A DNA stretch of 64,000 bases from Tritrichomonas musculus (GCA_039105265.1 JAPFFF010000005.1:6867501-6931500), one strand, 5' to 3'; positions 27,720 through 39,245 are shown, numbered from the stretch's first letter. Numbers and translations: made by a program. Notes: generated by a model not told the origin, from the letters alone.

Positions 27720-28241
27720 TACTATACAATATTTTAAGCATACATTATAAATATTAACAAGCTCATTATATTCTTTATTATATACTTGTTTCAAGTCAAA
27801 GACTACCTCTCCATTATCTTTAATAATCTTAATAGCATCTATCTTTCTTATTGGGTTGTTCTTAGCTGCACAACATCCAACATCTTTATTAAGTTTTACT
27901 TCAACCTCATTAACATGTAGTATTGCTTTGATGATGTTTCAAAGAGATTCAATAGGTACTATGATGCATTTCTTTGATATAATATTAGCAAGTAGTGCTT
28001 TGTCTTGATTAAGTAGTATTTGTGCATATGCTTCAAGTATAACATTACGTAAATCTGGTTCAACTTCAACTGGTTCTGTTTGTATTCCAATGTCTCTTGT
28101 AATAACAATGTCTTCCTTGCCATCATCTCTCTTATTAATAATAATGTTGTTGTTGATGTTCGATGTAGATGATGCAGCTGCTGATGGTTCTAAAGATACA
28201 TTTGCTTGAACTCCATTGGTTGTACTTCTCTTCTTAATCAT
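27720..28241 (-). pseudogene. P2 copy of the conserved small Polinton protein
   Basis: The N-terminal part (MIKKRSTTNGVQANVSLEPS, then SNINNNIIINKRDDGKEDIV) matches the P3 gene at 53430. The C-terminal part (VYNKEYNELVN region) matches 1-225 of P1. The copy is broken (about one break). It lies directly next to the inserted transposon. Confidence 0.75.
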
Positions 28242-28313
28242 TTAGGTTGGGAAAAAATAGACTTAAAGTACTAAGTCTAGCTGTTCTCCAATAAACATGT
28301 CAAATGACTCAAT

Positions 28314-28709
28314 TTAGTATTTCTGCTTGAGAGCATCGATTTTTGGTTTATGACTTGTAGGAGCAGCTGCAATGGAGTAGTTGTTGTATTTGATTCCTTG
28401 GTACTCTTGAGTGGTAGTGTTTCCATTTATGTAGAACTCTTCGAAATCTTCAGTTATTTTTCTCCTTGAGTTAGGCTTAATAAATATTGAGTCAAGATCA
28501 AGTTCTTTGAGCTTATCTGGATAAAATCTGTGGCACTTGTCTTTTACCTTGATTGAGACATAGAGTACTTTGCCTAAATAACTCCATTCTCCTGCTTTCA
28601 TTGGGTACTTGTCACAAAGTATCGATAAATTACATTGTTTAGTATTTGGAGCACATTTTGCACGAAGTTCATTGACATAGACATAGACGTTTCTTGTAGT
28701 CATTTTCAT
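28314..28709 (-). CDS. Unrecognised 131-aa Polinton protein (P2 only)
   Basis: The protein starts MTTRNVYVYVNELRAKCAPN (second Met) and contains several short beta-like strands and a basic segment (IKPNSRRKIT). It sits between the gene homologous to 1-225 and the gene homologous to 52239-52670. In P3 a different, highly charged gene on the opposite strand occupies this place. No family was recognised. Confidence 0.5.
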   Translation of the reverse strand: MKMTTRNVYVYVNELRAKCAPNTKQCNLSILCDKYPMKAGEWSYLGKVLYVSIKVKDKCHRFYPDKLKELDLDSIFIKPNSRRKITEDFEEFYINGNTTTQEYQGIKYNNYSIAAAPTSHKPKIDALKQKY

Positions 28710-28733
28710 CTGGATAAAAAATTAGTTAAAAAA

Positions 28734-29168
28734 TTAATAGATGTTATTTTGGGTAAAGATATGTTGTGTAGGTCCATATCGAATATCTTGTTTATTATAT
28801 TCTCTTGCTCTACCTTGCATTGGTGGTTTCTCAGGCTTCTTAAGATATTTTGGTAAGAGAGGTACTGGTTTATCTTTTTCACCTATATGTCTATAAAACC
28901 TACCATCTGTAATACTCACAGGAGGTTCACGAACAGGTTTTGTTATATGTTCTCGAGTATCTGGAAATCTAACAGGGTCCTCATGTTCAATAATCTGGGT
29001 AGGTGGTCGATTAATATATGGGTTGAAGGTTACAGAATAAGTATTAGTATTACTGAACACACCAAAATGTTGAAACTCTAAGTCCTTATTTTTCATGGTA
29101 GCTTCATTATACATCATACCTTCTCTTCCAACAATCTCAGCTTGTGGGCTTCTATAATCATTCGACAT
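28734..29168 (-). CDS. Conserved Polinton protein downstream of the capsid gene
   Basis: The protein starts MSNDYRSPQAEIVGREGMMY and is Pro-rich, with VTFNPYINRPPTQII and PLLPKYLKKPEKPPMQG. A relative (MANDYKSPNTEIVGTEGVMY) lies at 52239-52670 in P3, also directly after the capsid gene. Conservation and position suggest a minor virion protein. There is no membrane segment and no recognised fold. Confidence 0.6.
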   Translation of the reverse strand: MSNDYRSPQAEIVGREGMMYNEATMKNKDLEFQHFGVFSNTNTYSVTFNPYINRPPTQIIEHEDPVRFPDTREHITKPVREPPVSITDGRFYRHIGEKDKPVPLLPKYLKKPEKPPMQGRAREYNKQDIRYGPTQHIFTQNNIY

Positions 29169-29945
29169 TTTCCAAAACATAAAAAACATACTTCTTTATA
29201 CTCAGGGGTTGTTAAATCATAAGGACCAATACGTACTGATGGTGGCATACCATTTGGTCTAATCAAGATACTAATTGATATATCTGTTAATAAGCATAAT
29301 AATGGAGGTGTATCTACTTCCTGTCTAAATGGATTATCTGTCTTTTGGCTAAATATCAATTCGAAGTTAAAAGGTGCAAGACTTGAAAGACCTTGTTGAT
29401 ATGTTCCATCTGTTTCAGTAGGAAGACCTATGAAGAATGAGGACCTATCATTTGGATAATAACCTGTTGTATTTTCATTATATTGATACTCATTAGCTAG
29501 ACTTGCAATAACCTCTTTATTAAATCCATTTTGCTCTCCATTCATGTTCATTGCATTCTGGCAATATTCGAGGAACTCTGGATACTTACCATTAGTACCA
29601 AATGCTTTAGCAGGAATATTATTGTTATTACCACAATTCATATGAAATGCTTCAAACACAGGATTCTTGAAGTATGTCTTATGAGTATGCTTGAGTGGGA
29701 ATAAGAAAACATACTATCTACAAAATTAGGAGTAATAGTAATAGTTGCTTTATCTTGTTCATTATTAAGAGGTCTTGAGCAAGTGTAAAATGACATAATC
29801 TGTGTTGGGAATGTAAGTGGATGTTGTGGGTTAGCATATCTTTGAACAAGTGCTGTATATACAGATTCATGAATGCCAAAACAAGGTATAATACTCGCGC
29901 ATTCTTCAATGGAATAATCAACAACACTCCAAGTTCTTCAATCAC
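29114..29945 (-). pseudogene. Major capsid protein, partial, P2
   Basis: The readable part includes NMNGEQNGFNKEVIASLANE, PNDRSSFFIGLPTETDGTYQ and SISILIRPNGMPPSVRIGPY, which match the P3 capsid gene (51526-52216) closely. The family is the double jelly-roll major capsid protein of Polintons; this part would be the second jelly roll. The copy is broken and lacks its N-terminal half. P2 similarity ends near 29945. Confidence 0.7.
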
Positions 29946-32508
29946 TGTAAATATGTGGTTTTGTATAAAAATATTAAAATAAAATTAAAATAGATATTTT
30001 GGAGTTTTTATTTTTTTTTATTTATTTGTTTATCTATTCAGTTTTTTCAAAGATAAATTCTGTTGTTATTTACAAATTCTATTGGGCTGGGCAGCGACGA
30101 TAGCTCATTTTTTCAATCCTTTTTAATCGGGGCTGGGCTAGCCCAAGGGAAGTTATATGATAAATTCAAAAGCTATTTTTAATATTTTTCTTTTAAAATC
30201 ATTATCTTTTCTTTAATATATGATATTGATTGATTATTGCGTTTGATAAAATAAAAAAATTCAAACATATTTTTGTATATAAATAAAATAAAGTTTGGAA
30301 TGGATTTTTGGCAAGATATTTCATTAATATAATCATAAAATTAGGATAACAAATTGTAACAAATTACAATATATTTTAAAATCATAAAAAATATAAATAA
30401 AATATTAAACAAATTAAAATAATTATTTTTTTGTTATTAAATACTTTAATAAATTAAAAAAATAAATATTTATGAATATTGTCATTTAAAGTATATCTAA
30501 TCATTATATTATTAAATATTAAAAATAGATGATCATTAAAAAATATAATATATAAATATATTGTTTAAAATAATTAAGAAAAGATATAATATTTTAAAAA
30601 GACATTTTAATTAACAGAATTCACAAAATAAATAAAAAGAATTCCATGAACAAAGGGCACATTACCGATTTTTTTAGTTCAAATCATAATGAAAATGGTG
30701 AAAATGATGAATTATTAGATTCAAATGCAACTACATTCCACAACTAGCAATCAAATTCGGAACAAATATCATCATTTTCATATTTTGGAAGTATTGATAT
30801 ATATTCTATGCTTTTATTCAATACCGAAAAGTTCACACTTTAAGGACGTCCTTAAAAAGTGGCCTTTACATGGCAAAATTGATCACATCACTTCATCATA
30901 ATTTTTGAAGCTCAATTGCATAGTGGGTTGCCCATTTCTTCAATTTTTTGACCCTATGTAACCCTACAAATAATCAATGATTTTCATAAGAAATAAAACA
31001 TAAATAATGGAATTTAATCCCGATATATGCTTATTTATAATATGGGTTATATATATATTAAAATATCAATTTATTGTAATAACTTAAGTTTGCTAAAAAG
31101 ACACACTTATTTTTTAAATAATTTTAAACGGTTGTTTAATTTTTTTTGCTCCATTTTATCACAATCGAATAGTTTTACAATTAATCACTATGAAGAAATA
31201 TTAAGCGCTATTGCATATAGATGCTATATATTGTTTTAATTGAAAGGTAATTCGATGTATCATGAAATAATTCATTTTTATTTTTTTTGATTATTTTAAT
31301 GAAAAACTCACTCAATATGAAAGAATCTCATATTTATTATGATATGATATATTAACTATAACATAATAAATATATGGATATAATTTATAATAAATTATCT
31401 TCAATACATATTTAGAAAATTAGATTTTTATATTTTAAAATTTTTCTAAAAAAAAAAATAACGTTATGATAAAAAATACGTTACGATATAAAATTAGTAT
31501 CTGTATAAAACAATTTTTAAATATATATGTACATTTTTATGTAAAAAAACCAAAATTTAGCATTTTTTTTTGTCTTGTTGTTTTTTGCTTAATTCCACAA
31601 CTTTAAGAAAAGATATAAAGGAAAACTCAACATTAATTTTTTTGGAAAAGGTATTCACCTTAAGTGACTTAACGGTCATTTTTCTTCTTTAAAATGTATT
31701 TTTAATTTTTTGAGCTAAATACAGATCATTTTTATTTCTTTTTATCATCAAAATAATCTATAAAATGTTTAAATGATGATTTGAATAGTAGATTGAGGAA
31801 AAAATCATATTTAGGTTAACAATATAATTATATCTTTTTATTTATAACATCGAATATATTTTGGATATCTTCATTATTCCAAAGAATTGTCACAATAAAT
31901 GAAAATTTCTAATTATTTCCTAATTCAGAAACTGCAAAATCTGCATTCTTCATACTTTCAAACCTAAAAAGCATTTTTAATTAAAAATAGATGATAACTT
32001 CAAAAATATCTTTATATGATTCTGCAACTTTAATATAATGATTATATTGGCCATGAGAATTTATTCCTAGAAGCATTAATGATTTTATGCCGCATAAATC
32101 ATTTTGTAATTTTTAATGTATCATTTATTAAATAAATGCGTTTTAAGGGTCTGCTTTCCAAATTGAATTAAAAAATTCAATGAGTTCTCACAAATATATA
32201 ATTATATAAAAAATGGATATACATTGATTATTTATGTTAAATATTAATCATAAGTTCATTATAATCAGAAATACCACACTATGGCCTTAGTTACATTTTT
32301 TTTTACTTCATTATATCGATGTTTTCATTAATAAAATTATTTACCAAAATATCTCTAAATAGATTCTCTATATTATGTTTCTTTATCAAATATTAATATT
32401 TTTTTACTTCTACACATAAAATAATTTATATAAATATTCAATTGCACCAATAGTAGTTTATTATTCTAAAAATAAAACATTCAATGACTTATTATAGAGT
32501 GAATATAA
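29946..32508. other. AT-rich intergenic region, no gene
   Basis: No long protein-like frame is present. A GC-richer spot at about 30089-30165 has TTGGGCTGGGC at one side and GGGCTGGGCTAGCCCAA at the other, a possible small transposon remnant. AAGGACGTCCTT near 30842 is a 12-bp palindrome. A weak coding-like stretch begins at about 30651 (MNKGHITDFFSSNHNENGEN) and then degrades. Confidence 0.5.
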
Positions 32509-32510
32509 TA

Positions 32511-32980
32511 CACCTGTTTCACTTTTGTAACGGAAAATTCCACTTTCGTGACGGAAATTTTCACTTTTGTTACGGAAAATATGAAATTTTCATGAATATA
32601 TGATCTTTGTTATAAAAATTTGTGATTTTAAAGTTAACATCTTTTATTTAATAAAAAATGATTATTCATTCAGAAAAAATTCATCAACAAAAATATGCAA
32701 TATATAATAATCTCTTCTTTAAAAAAATTTTATTTAAATAGCAAATTTGTATAATTTATTTAATAAAATATACCTATATATGAAGAATTAGTGATTTTTA
32801 AAACTATTTATTATTTGATCAATCTTAAAAAAAATTTTCAATAAAAAATGAAATCTATGGCAATATTAGTTGTTATTATACTAAAATTCATAAAAATATT
32901 TGAAATGCTTTAAATTTTCTTTCGTTTTTGTATTTTCCGTTACGAAAATGAAAATTTCCGTTACAAAAGTGAAACAGGTG
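32511..32980. mobile_element. 470-bp MITE with TA target duplication and subterminal boxes
   Basis: The left end reads CACCTGTTTCACTTTTGTAA, and the right end is the same on the opposite strand. TA stands on both sides (32509-32510 and 32981-32982). The box TTCACTTTTGTAACGGAAA is repeated three times with small changes at the left end and twice at the right. The centre is AT-rich and non-coding. The ends and TA suggest mobilisation by a Tc1/mariner-type enzyme. A 40-bp direct repeat containing ACATTCAATGAC flanks the insertion on both sides (32461-32502 and 32988-33030). Confidence 0.88.
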
Positions 32981-33388
32981 TAAATTGAAATAAGAAAATA
33001 AGACATTCAATGACATATTATAAGGTGAAAGTAGACCCTTAATTTTGCATATTGATAAGGATTATTATTGTGGTTGAATTCTTGAATCGGTACGAATTCC
33101 ATTTGATTTAGAAGTAAATCCTGAAATTCTTTTAGGACAATTATTATACGAATTCAAATAATGGTTTATTAATGTACATACAAAGGGAATGATTAAAAAT
33201 TCTTTTTGTATTACTATTTATTTCTTTTTTTATTGGCACAAATTAACTGTAATGTATTTCATCAATGAAATTTATATCATATCAATCCCAAAAACATTTT
33301 TTAAACTTAAAAAAATAACAAAAATTAAAAAGTATAATAATTTATTATCTAAATAATATAATTTTATCTCATAATAATGCGTATTTAT

Positions 33389-33560
33389 TAGGGATGGGAA
33401 ATGGGCGCCCGAAACGTGCCCGGGCAATGTCAGATTGGTCATATCACCGGGCAAGAATGAGCACAAACGTCTTTTTTACATTGCCCGTTTTTTCTCGTTC
33501 TTGCCCATTTGATTGTTAAATTGATTGCCCGTTCATCATTTTCTTTCCTGCCCGTAAATT
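33389..33560. mobile_element. Second GC-rich hAT-like terminus or short remnant
   Basis: From about 33390 the sequence reads AGGGATGGGAAATGGGCGCC, with GTGCCCGGGCAATGTCAG and further GCCCG boxes to 33560 (TGCCCGTAAATTTT). The same phrases occur at 16690-16762 in the other orientation, so both belong to one family. The right end and target duplication could not be found. Confidence 0.5.
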
Positions 33561-36285
33561 TTATGAAACAGTAAAAGCTGCTTGTTCGATTTTCGTCGAA
33601 TCTTTTTTTAGAGGTATTCATGTGAAGTAAAAACTCGTTATTTGATTTTTTTATTTTTACTTTTATTGAACGAATATTTTATCTTATGAAAAAATATTAA
33701 GATTATTAACTTCTATATATCCAATACTGACATTTGCCATAATTGGTTTTAATGGATGTTGAGAATTTAAAAACCATTTAAAAAATAATGTTTCGTCTAT
33801 ATCTCGAGTCAAATAAAATATTTATGAATTACAAATCAATAATAATATTTTGTATTTTATTTATAAAATATATTATCTGTTGTATACCAAATTTATTAGC
33901 CATATATAGATTTAAATACTAATTCACATAAAAAAATTAAGAAAATGACTTATTTCTCAATTGATTTACGAAATAATTATATACTAATTGTACAATATAA
34001 TATTAATAAATATTTAAATAAATTTTATTATGTAAATAAGTTACTTTATACTCTCATTTTAAAGAAAAATGTAATTAATATTTTGCTTTATTTTGAATTA
34101 TTTTTCATCGTATTTATGTACGTTATTATTTTTTTAGTGACGTGAGATGATTATTTTCGGTGAAGTGAAGTTAATTGTGAAGTGATTATTGAAAAATATA
34201 AATTTGCTCATCTTCATAAAAATATTAATAAAAATATTTTTTATAAAGTATAATTATTAATTACAATATTGTTAAAATAATTATAATATTTAATATATTG
34301 AAAACCAAAAAATAATCACAATACAAGCCAACTTATTTTTTAAAAAATTCAATTTATAATCATCGTTTAATTGAATTTTTCATTTTTTTTTTTGTTAATT
34401 TATCTATATAATATATTATGTAAAACTTAAATATAAAATTATTATTGTATAAAATAAATAATATATACTATATATATAAAATAAAATTATGTTTTAATAA
34501 AAATACTACTAGGATAAAAAATGTTTATTATTTCAATATTAAAAATATAATAACTGAAAAAGTTAAAAATTTATTAAAAATAAAATAAAATATAAACAAG
34601 TGTATCTCTAGAAAAAGAATGTTTTTAAAACATATAACTATTGATATGTTATCAAAATATATGTAATATGATAATTAATTAAACATAATCAAATACATAT
34701 TTATATTTCATAAACTTTTATATAAAAAAATTATATAGCCTCTCAATTATAAAACAATTTTTATTCAGAAAAATAAAAATAGAAATATCTCAAAAATAGG
34801 AGTATAAAATTCTTATCCATTAAAGTATATTCTTAGTTACAAAATAAAAATAAAGAAAATATGATCAAAATTAAAATATTTCGTCAATTTCTCTACATGA
34901 ATACCTCTCTTTTTTTTTTTTTTTTTTCAATTTCTCCACCTATATTCCATGTTAAAAATATTTATTCATATCATTATGATTGCAATTTATTTTTCATTTT
35001 TTATAAACAATAAGAAAATGATTTTTTTAAAAACTTGTTTAAATGAAAATATTATCACTTTTTTTACTCTTTTTTTGGCTTATATAAAAAAAATTTTTTT
35101 TTTCTTAAAATGCATGATTTTTTATTTCCACAACTATTTCATTAACTGTATAGTTTATTTTCAATATCTCAAAATTTATTTTGTTGTTTTATTTATGAAC
35201 TTATAGTTAGAATAGCATATAGATTATTATACTGTTGTGTTAAAATTGCTTTTTTATGTTAATGACATAATATCTAAATGAAATTTTTGGGTGATCAGAT
35301 AAGTAAATATGATTTTTTTAAATATTTTTGTAGGTATTTTTAAATAATTTTTATTGATAATGCTTTATAATAAAATAAAATAATTTTATATTACTTTTTT
35401 TTAGTTTTTTTGCACCCAGTTACTATAAAAACAATTTTTGAAAATATTTTTCCAAAAATTTTTGATCGTTTAGGAGAAATTTTATACTCTTTTGACCATA
35501 ATTTTTTCAATAGTAGTACTCTCAGAATCATAATATTCTATGAGTTTTTTCAATATTGAAAGGTTTACATTAAAACCGATCAGTAAACCCTTAAAGCACA
35601 AATCCAGTACGTTAAATAACATCAAATTAAAATGATATGTGATATAAAAAAACCATAAAACATTTTTTTTCAATTATTTATACGATAAAGAGTAAAATGT
35701 AAACCTCAGAATCATCGAAATTTACTCAGAAATACCAAACTTTTTCTGAAAGGGGCATTATATCAATTTTTTAACGATTTTCTTATCAATTTGAAACGTA
35801 CTGGATTTGTACCTTAATTTTTATATTTTTTTTAAAAAATACTGTCAAAACCCTCAAAGTGAATACCTCTTTTTTGGATATATATGTTTTTCATTTTGAT
35901 ATATTTTTTAAATAAATTGATCAAAAACTCGATTACTACATAGCTTTTGAATTATATCGCAATTATATAGAAAATCGATGCTTTTTTAAAAGTGTATGAG
36001 GTCTTTCAATATTGTAAAATGAGATCCAAAACTTTGATGATATGTTATTCATGTAAATATGAATAAAGTAATGTTGAGATATTAAATTTAAAAGTTTTCT
36101 AAGATATTTTCCAAAAATATAATTACATTTTTCTCAAGGCCGTTATAAATTCAACATAAAACAAAATTATGCTCACTTTTGTTACAATTTTTATTATATA
36201 TTTTTCTTTATAAAATAATAGAAAAAAGAATCAATCAAGCAAAACAAAATAATAAAATTGAATGAAGGAGTGTAATTTATTTCAG
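33561..36285. other. AT-rich intergenic region, no gene
   Basis: Composition is extreme A/T with homopolymer runs (poly-T at 34911-34928). The only structure is an imperfect inverted pair with ACAAATCCAGTACGTT near 35600 and AACGTACTGGATTTGT near 35798, spanning about 220 bp, possibly a decayed MITE. Open frames here have the composition expected of AT-rich noise. Confidence 0.5.
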
Positions 36286-36289
36286 ACAA

Positions 36290-36355
36290 AAAGACGTTAA
36301 TTTTCAATAAAATTCGTTAATTTTGAATACAAAATGACGTTAATTTTTGATATAA
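36290..36355. repeat. Three ACGTTAATTTT boxes upstream of a transposase gene
   Basis: GACGTTAATTTTCAAT, TTCGTTAATTTTGAAT and GACGTTAATTTTTGAT follow one another at about 24-bp spacing just before the start at 36371. They could be a promoter array or subterminal transposase sites. Confidence 0.6.
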
Positions 36356-36370
36356 ATAATCTGATGTTGT

Positions 36371-37710
36371 ATGAAAATCACTTTAAAAATGGCACCAAAG
36401 CGAAAGCAAGTTGTCCACCTTAAAAAAATTGCTCAAGAAAGGAAAGTATCAGCCAGCCAACCGCTTCCTGACACTACAAATAGAATCGATCCAGATATGA
36501 TGGTGATATCTGGGCTCTTGAGCGGAAATGGATATGAAGCAACAAAACGTCAAGCCCTTAGGTTTAATCAAATGACTCCATGCACAAAAACGTTTTTTCA
36601 ACCATCAATCTAAAATAATAAAGCAAGTCAATAAAATGGTTTCAGAAGATTGCAGCAAATTATCTTGTGATTGTTGTTGGAATCACAAAGTTTGTGGCTC
36701 GTCTGGTACTGTTACTGTTTATGATCATCAACAGAAAAAAGTTGTTGGATGTGACACTTTGATGAAACCTAAAAGAAAATTCTATGGCAATTACATTGGA
36801 AACAGTAATAACATGGAGACAGAAGGTCTAGAGAGAATTTTCAATCAAATTGTAAAATCAATTTCTAATAAAAATGTTACTCTTGCGCATGATCACGATA
36901 ACAAAACGCATCAGTTTTTACTGCGCCACAAATCAATGAATGTTGGTGAGTTTTTGGATCCTGGGCATGCAACCCATGAACTCAAACGCAAGGCAAACAC
37001 GTTCTTTGACTCTTGCGCAAGAGAAATCAAAAATAAAAATAACGAAGAAAGAAAAACAATAAAGTTGTGTTTTGCAATGTTTGTTACATTAATTTCCAAA
37101 TTGGTAATCTGGTTTCGAACATTTATTTCATGTGTCCATAGTGATGAAAAAAAGGAGCAACTATGGCTTAATACAAAACAACACGTCCTAGGAGATCACA
37201 AAAATTGTTGCCATCCTAATGACATCTCTGATAAGAGAACTCCAGGGAGACCAAAGAAAAGAAAAGTTGACAATGAAAGCTACTGGACATGGGACGAAGT
37301 TATTAGAGATCCTAAGCTCGCAGGATATTTAGATACATTTCTGTCAAACACGTGTGATCTGGTAAAACAAACAGGAAAGGCACGTACTTAAGATAATGAA
37401 TCAATAAACGCCAATATTAGGCGTTTAGCTCCCAAAGCACAAGGTTTTCTCAAGTAGCAATGAAGCAAGAGCCGCCATAGCTGTAGGAATGAAAAACGAT
37501 CCTCATTTGGAATCAAAATTAATCGAAAAAGTTTGTCCTAAATCAATTTCTCGAAATGTTCTTAATGAGATTAGGAAAGATGAAACAAGTAGACATGAAA
37601 GAAAATGTCTAAAGAAAAATCCCAACGAGAAAAAAAAGAAAAAATTATCTAGAATTAAATATAGAGAAAAATGCAAAGAGAACCCAGGTGATTATAAATC
37701 AAAAACCTGA
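36371..37710 (+). pseudogene. Possible Mutator-related transposase, broken
   Basis: Three neighbouring readable parts (36371-36613, 36636-37391, 37489-37710) form one former gene. The middle part has CDCCWNHKVC, VTLAHDHDNKTHQFL, FLDPGHATHELKRKANTFF and a later LWLNTKQHVLGDHKNC, then an AT-hook-like GRPKKRK. The arrangement of Asp-rich and His-rich boxes with a terminal DH..C recalls MULE/Mutator-type DDE proteins, but I cannot confirm the family. Reading is shifted near 36593 (T run) and again at 37391-37488 where stops accumulate. No terminal inverted repeats were recognised. Confidence 0.45.
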
Positions 37711-38457
37711 TTAATTTTAAAACTAATTAATGAAAATCAATTTATAAATTCGGCTAGTATTATATAATTATTTTGTAAAAGAATTGATAATCACCATCAA
37801 TTGAAATTTGTAGAAAAGGTGATATTGTGTAATGAAACAAAAGATCATTCAATATTTGATTATAATAATATGAGAATATTTGATTTTATGAATTTAATTG
37901 GCGTGAAAAAAAAAAAAAAAAAAAAAAAAAGATAATCATCATCGAATGAAAAATATAAATAAAGGCGAGATCATATGATTTTAAAAGTTATCTAATAAGA
38001 ACTTTACAGATCTTTGAATCTGCTCTTGTAAACGCTTAAAAATGCTAAAAGCTTTATCTAAATATTTATAGATATCTGTAGTAAAAAAATAATTATATAA
38101 TATTTTTAATATTAAATTGTTTTTTTTTTCCCTCTATATTAGAGGTCAATTGAATGTGAAAAATGAATTGAGAGGACACCGATCAAAAGTGCTATTTGAG
38201 TAGGAGCTATATTCTGCCATTATTCTAAATCTCCCAACTTTTTTCTTTCAAAAAGTTCGCTCTTCAGAAAAAGCTAATGATTATTTTTTGAAAGAGCATA
38301 AAAAATGATATAACTTTTTGAGTGTATAATTGTCTGTTAATAAATTCAATGGATGATATTCAAAAAGTAGAAACAATAATCATTTTTATGATTGTGGCGC
38401 CTTTTTTAACACGAACTCAAAGATTTAGATTTTGAACATCTTTTGCAGGGATGTTCT
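37711..38457. other. AT-rich spacer, no gene
   Basis: It contains a poly-A run of about 26 bases (37906-37931) and GGCGCCTTTTTT near 38398, the same box as in the palindrome at 21600-21683. Nothing coding was seen. Confidence 0.45.
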
Positions 38458-38469
38458 CAGTCTATAAAG

Positions 38470-38490
38470 TAGTATACGTTAGGATGTGCG
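38470..38490. repeat. Hairpin in the P3 left end
   Basis: GTTAGGATGTGCGTCCTAAA forms a stem of about seven base pairs with a 6-base loop in an unusually GC-rich patch beside the proposed terminus. Confidence 0.5.
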
Positions 38491-38640
38491 TCCTAAACGG
38501 CCGCCCAGACCTAACTGCACATATGATTTCACCAAGGCCATTTATAAACATTTTTTTCTCTATTTTTATTTTTATATTTATATTTTTATATTTTTTATCT
38601 TCATATCAAAAAACAAATGTGGGGAAAAAGAAGGAACTAT

Positions 38641-38916
38641 ATGATCACATTCTGGACACATGAATACCCTAAAGAGCTGACAGATAACTCCACTTATCTA
38701 TGTACATGCGAGGATACTTGTGAGAAAGGCAGATATCATGGTCATGCATTCATTTTTTTCAAAAATCCAGAAGATATGAAGTGTGTTAAGAGCTTATTTG
38801 GTCACAATGCTCATTTAGAAGTGCCTCGTAGAAACAGCTGGTGTATTCGATATATACTGAATAACAATACGAGAAAACATGACTTCCAAGAATTTGGTGA
38901 ACGACCATTAGATTAA
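38641..38916 (+). CDS. Rep-like (HUH-type) endonuclease domain
   Basis: From the internal Met the peptide reads MITFWTHEYPKELTDNSTYL. YHGHAFIFF then resembles the HUH motif II of replication initiators, and RYILNNN followed by HDFQEFGERP resembles the YI.KDG.F.EFG stretch around motif III of CRESS-type Rep proteins. At about 90 residues it would be only the nuclease domain, without the helicase that follows in CRESS Reps. It lies next to the P3 left end. Rep-like genes have been seen in some Polinton-like elements. Catalytic competence cannot be judged by eye. Confidence 0.5.
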   Translation: MITFWTHEYPKELTDNSTYLCTCEDTCEKGRYHGHAFIFFKNPEDMKCVKSLFGHNAHLEVPRRNSWCIRYILNNNTRKHDFQEFGERPLD

Positions 38917-38933
38917 TTTTTTGTATTTGAATT

Positions 38934-39245
38934 ATGAGCTTTGTTCCATTAAAAGGCTTTATAAATGACTATGAGATTTTAAATAAATACCCTTTCACCA
39001 TAAGAAATAAGAAGACACGTAAACCATTGAAAGATTCAAAACATAATGAAGGTTATTTGACGGTTAATTTGAATGGTGTAAACTATTAAAAACACGTTAT
39101 TATTGCCAAACAATTTTTGCCTAACGATGATCCTGTTCACAAAAAAGAAGTCGATCATAAAAACCGCAATCGTAAAGATAACCGTCTATGTAATTTACGA
39201 TGGGTAACGCATTCTGAAAACAATTTTAATCGTAAAATGCCGTAA
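38934..39245 (+). pseudogene. NUMOD4-HNH homing endonuclease in P3, broken
   Basis: FVPLKGFINDYEI matches the NUMOD4 N-terminal module. VDHKNRNRKDNRLCNLRWVT with HSENNFNR matches the HNH nuclease core. Such free-standing homing endonucleases are common in phages and large DNA viruses. The copy looks broken (about one break) but is otherwise complete at about 103 codons. Confidence 0.8.

Larger units (their letters stand above)
18204..29945 (-). mobile_element. Polinton copy P2, inverted, split by a 6.7-kb transposon
   Basis: Read on the minus strand this is a Polinton segment running from capsid genes (29945) through the small conserved genes to the polymerase N-terminal part (18204). Gene order matches P1. 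It consists of two parts, 18204-20966 and 27706-29945, because a TA-flanked transposon sits in the spacer between the 123-aa gene and the gene homologous to 1-225; the corresponding spacer in P1 (226-278) is continuous. The copy is broken: both ends are missing and several genes carry breaks. The polymerase part is about 97 percent identical to P1 over 300 residues, so the two copies separated recently. Confidence 0.82.

Noticed and set aside
34949-35206. 85-codon frame in the AT-rich region
   Set aside because: Made of poly-T and poly-A stretches; no sign of selection on codons.
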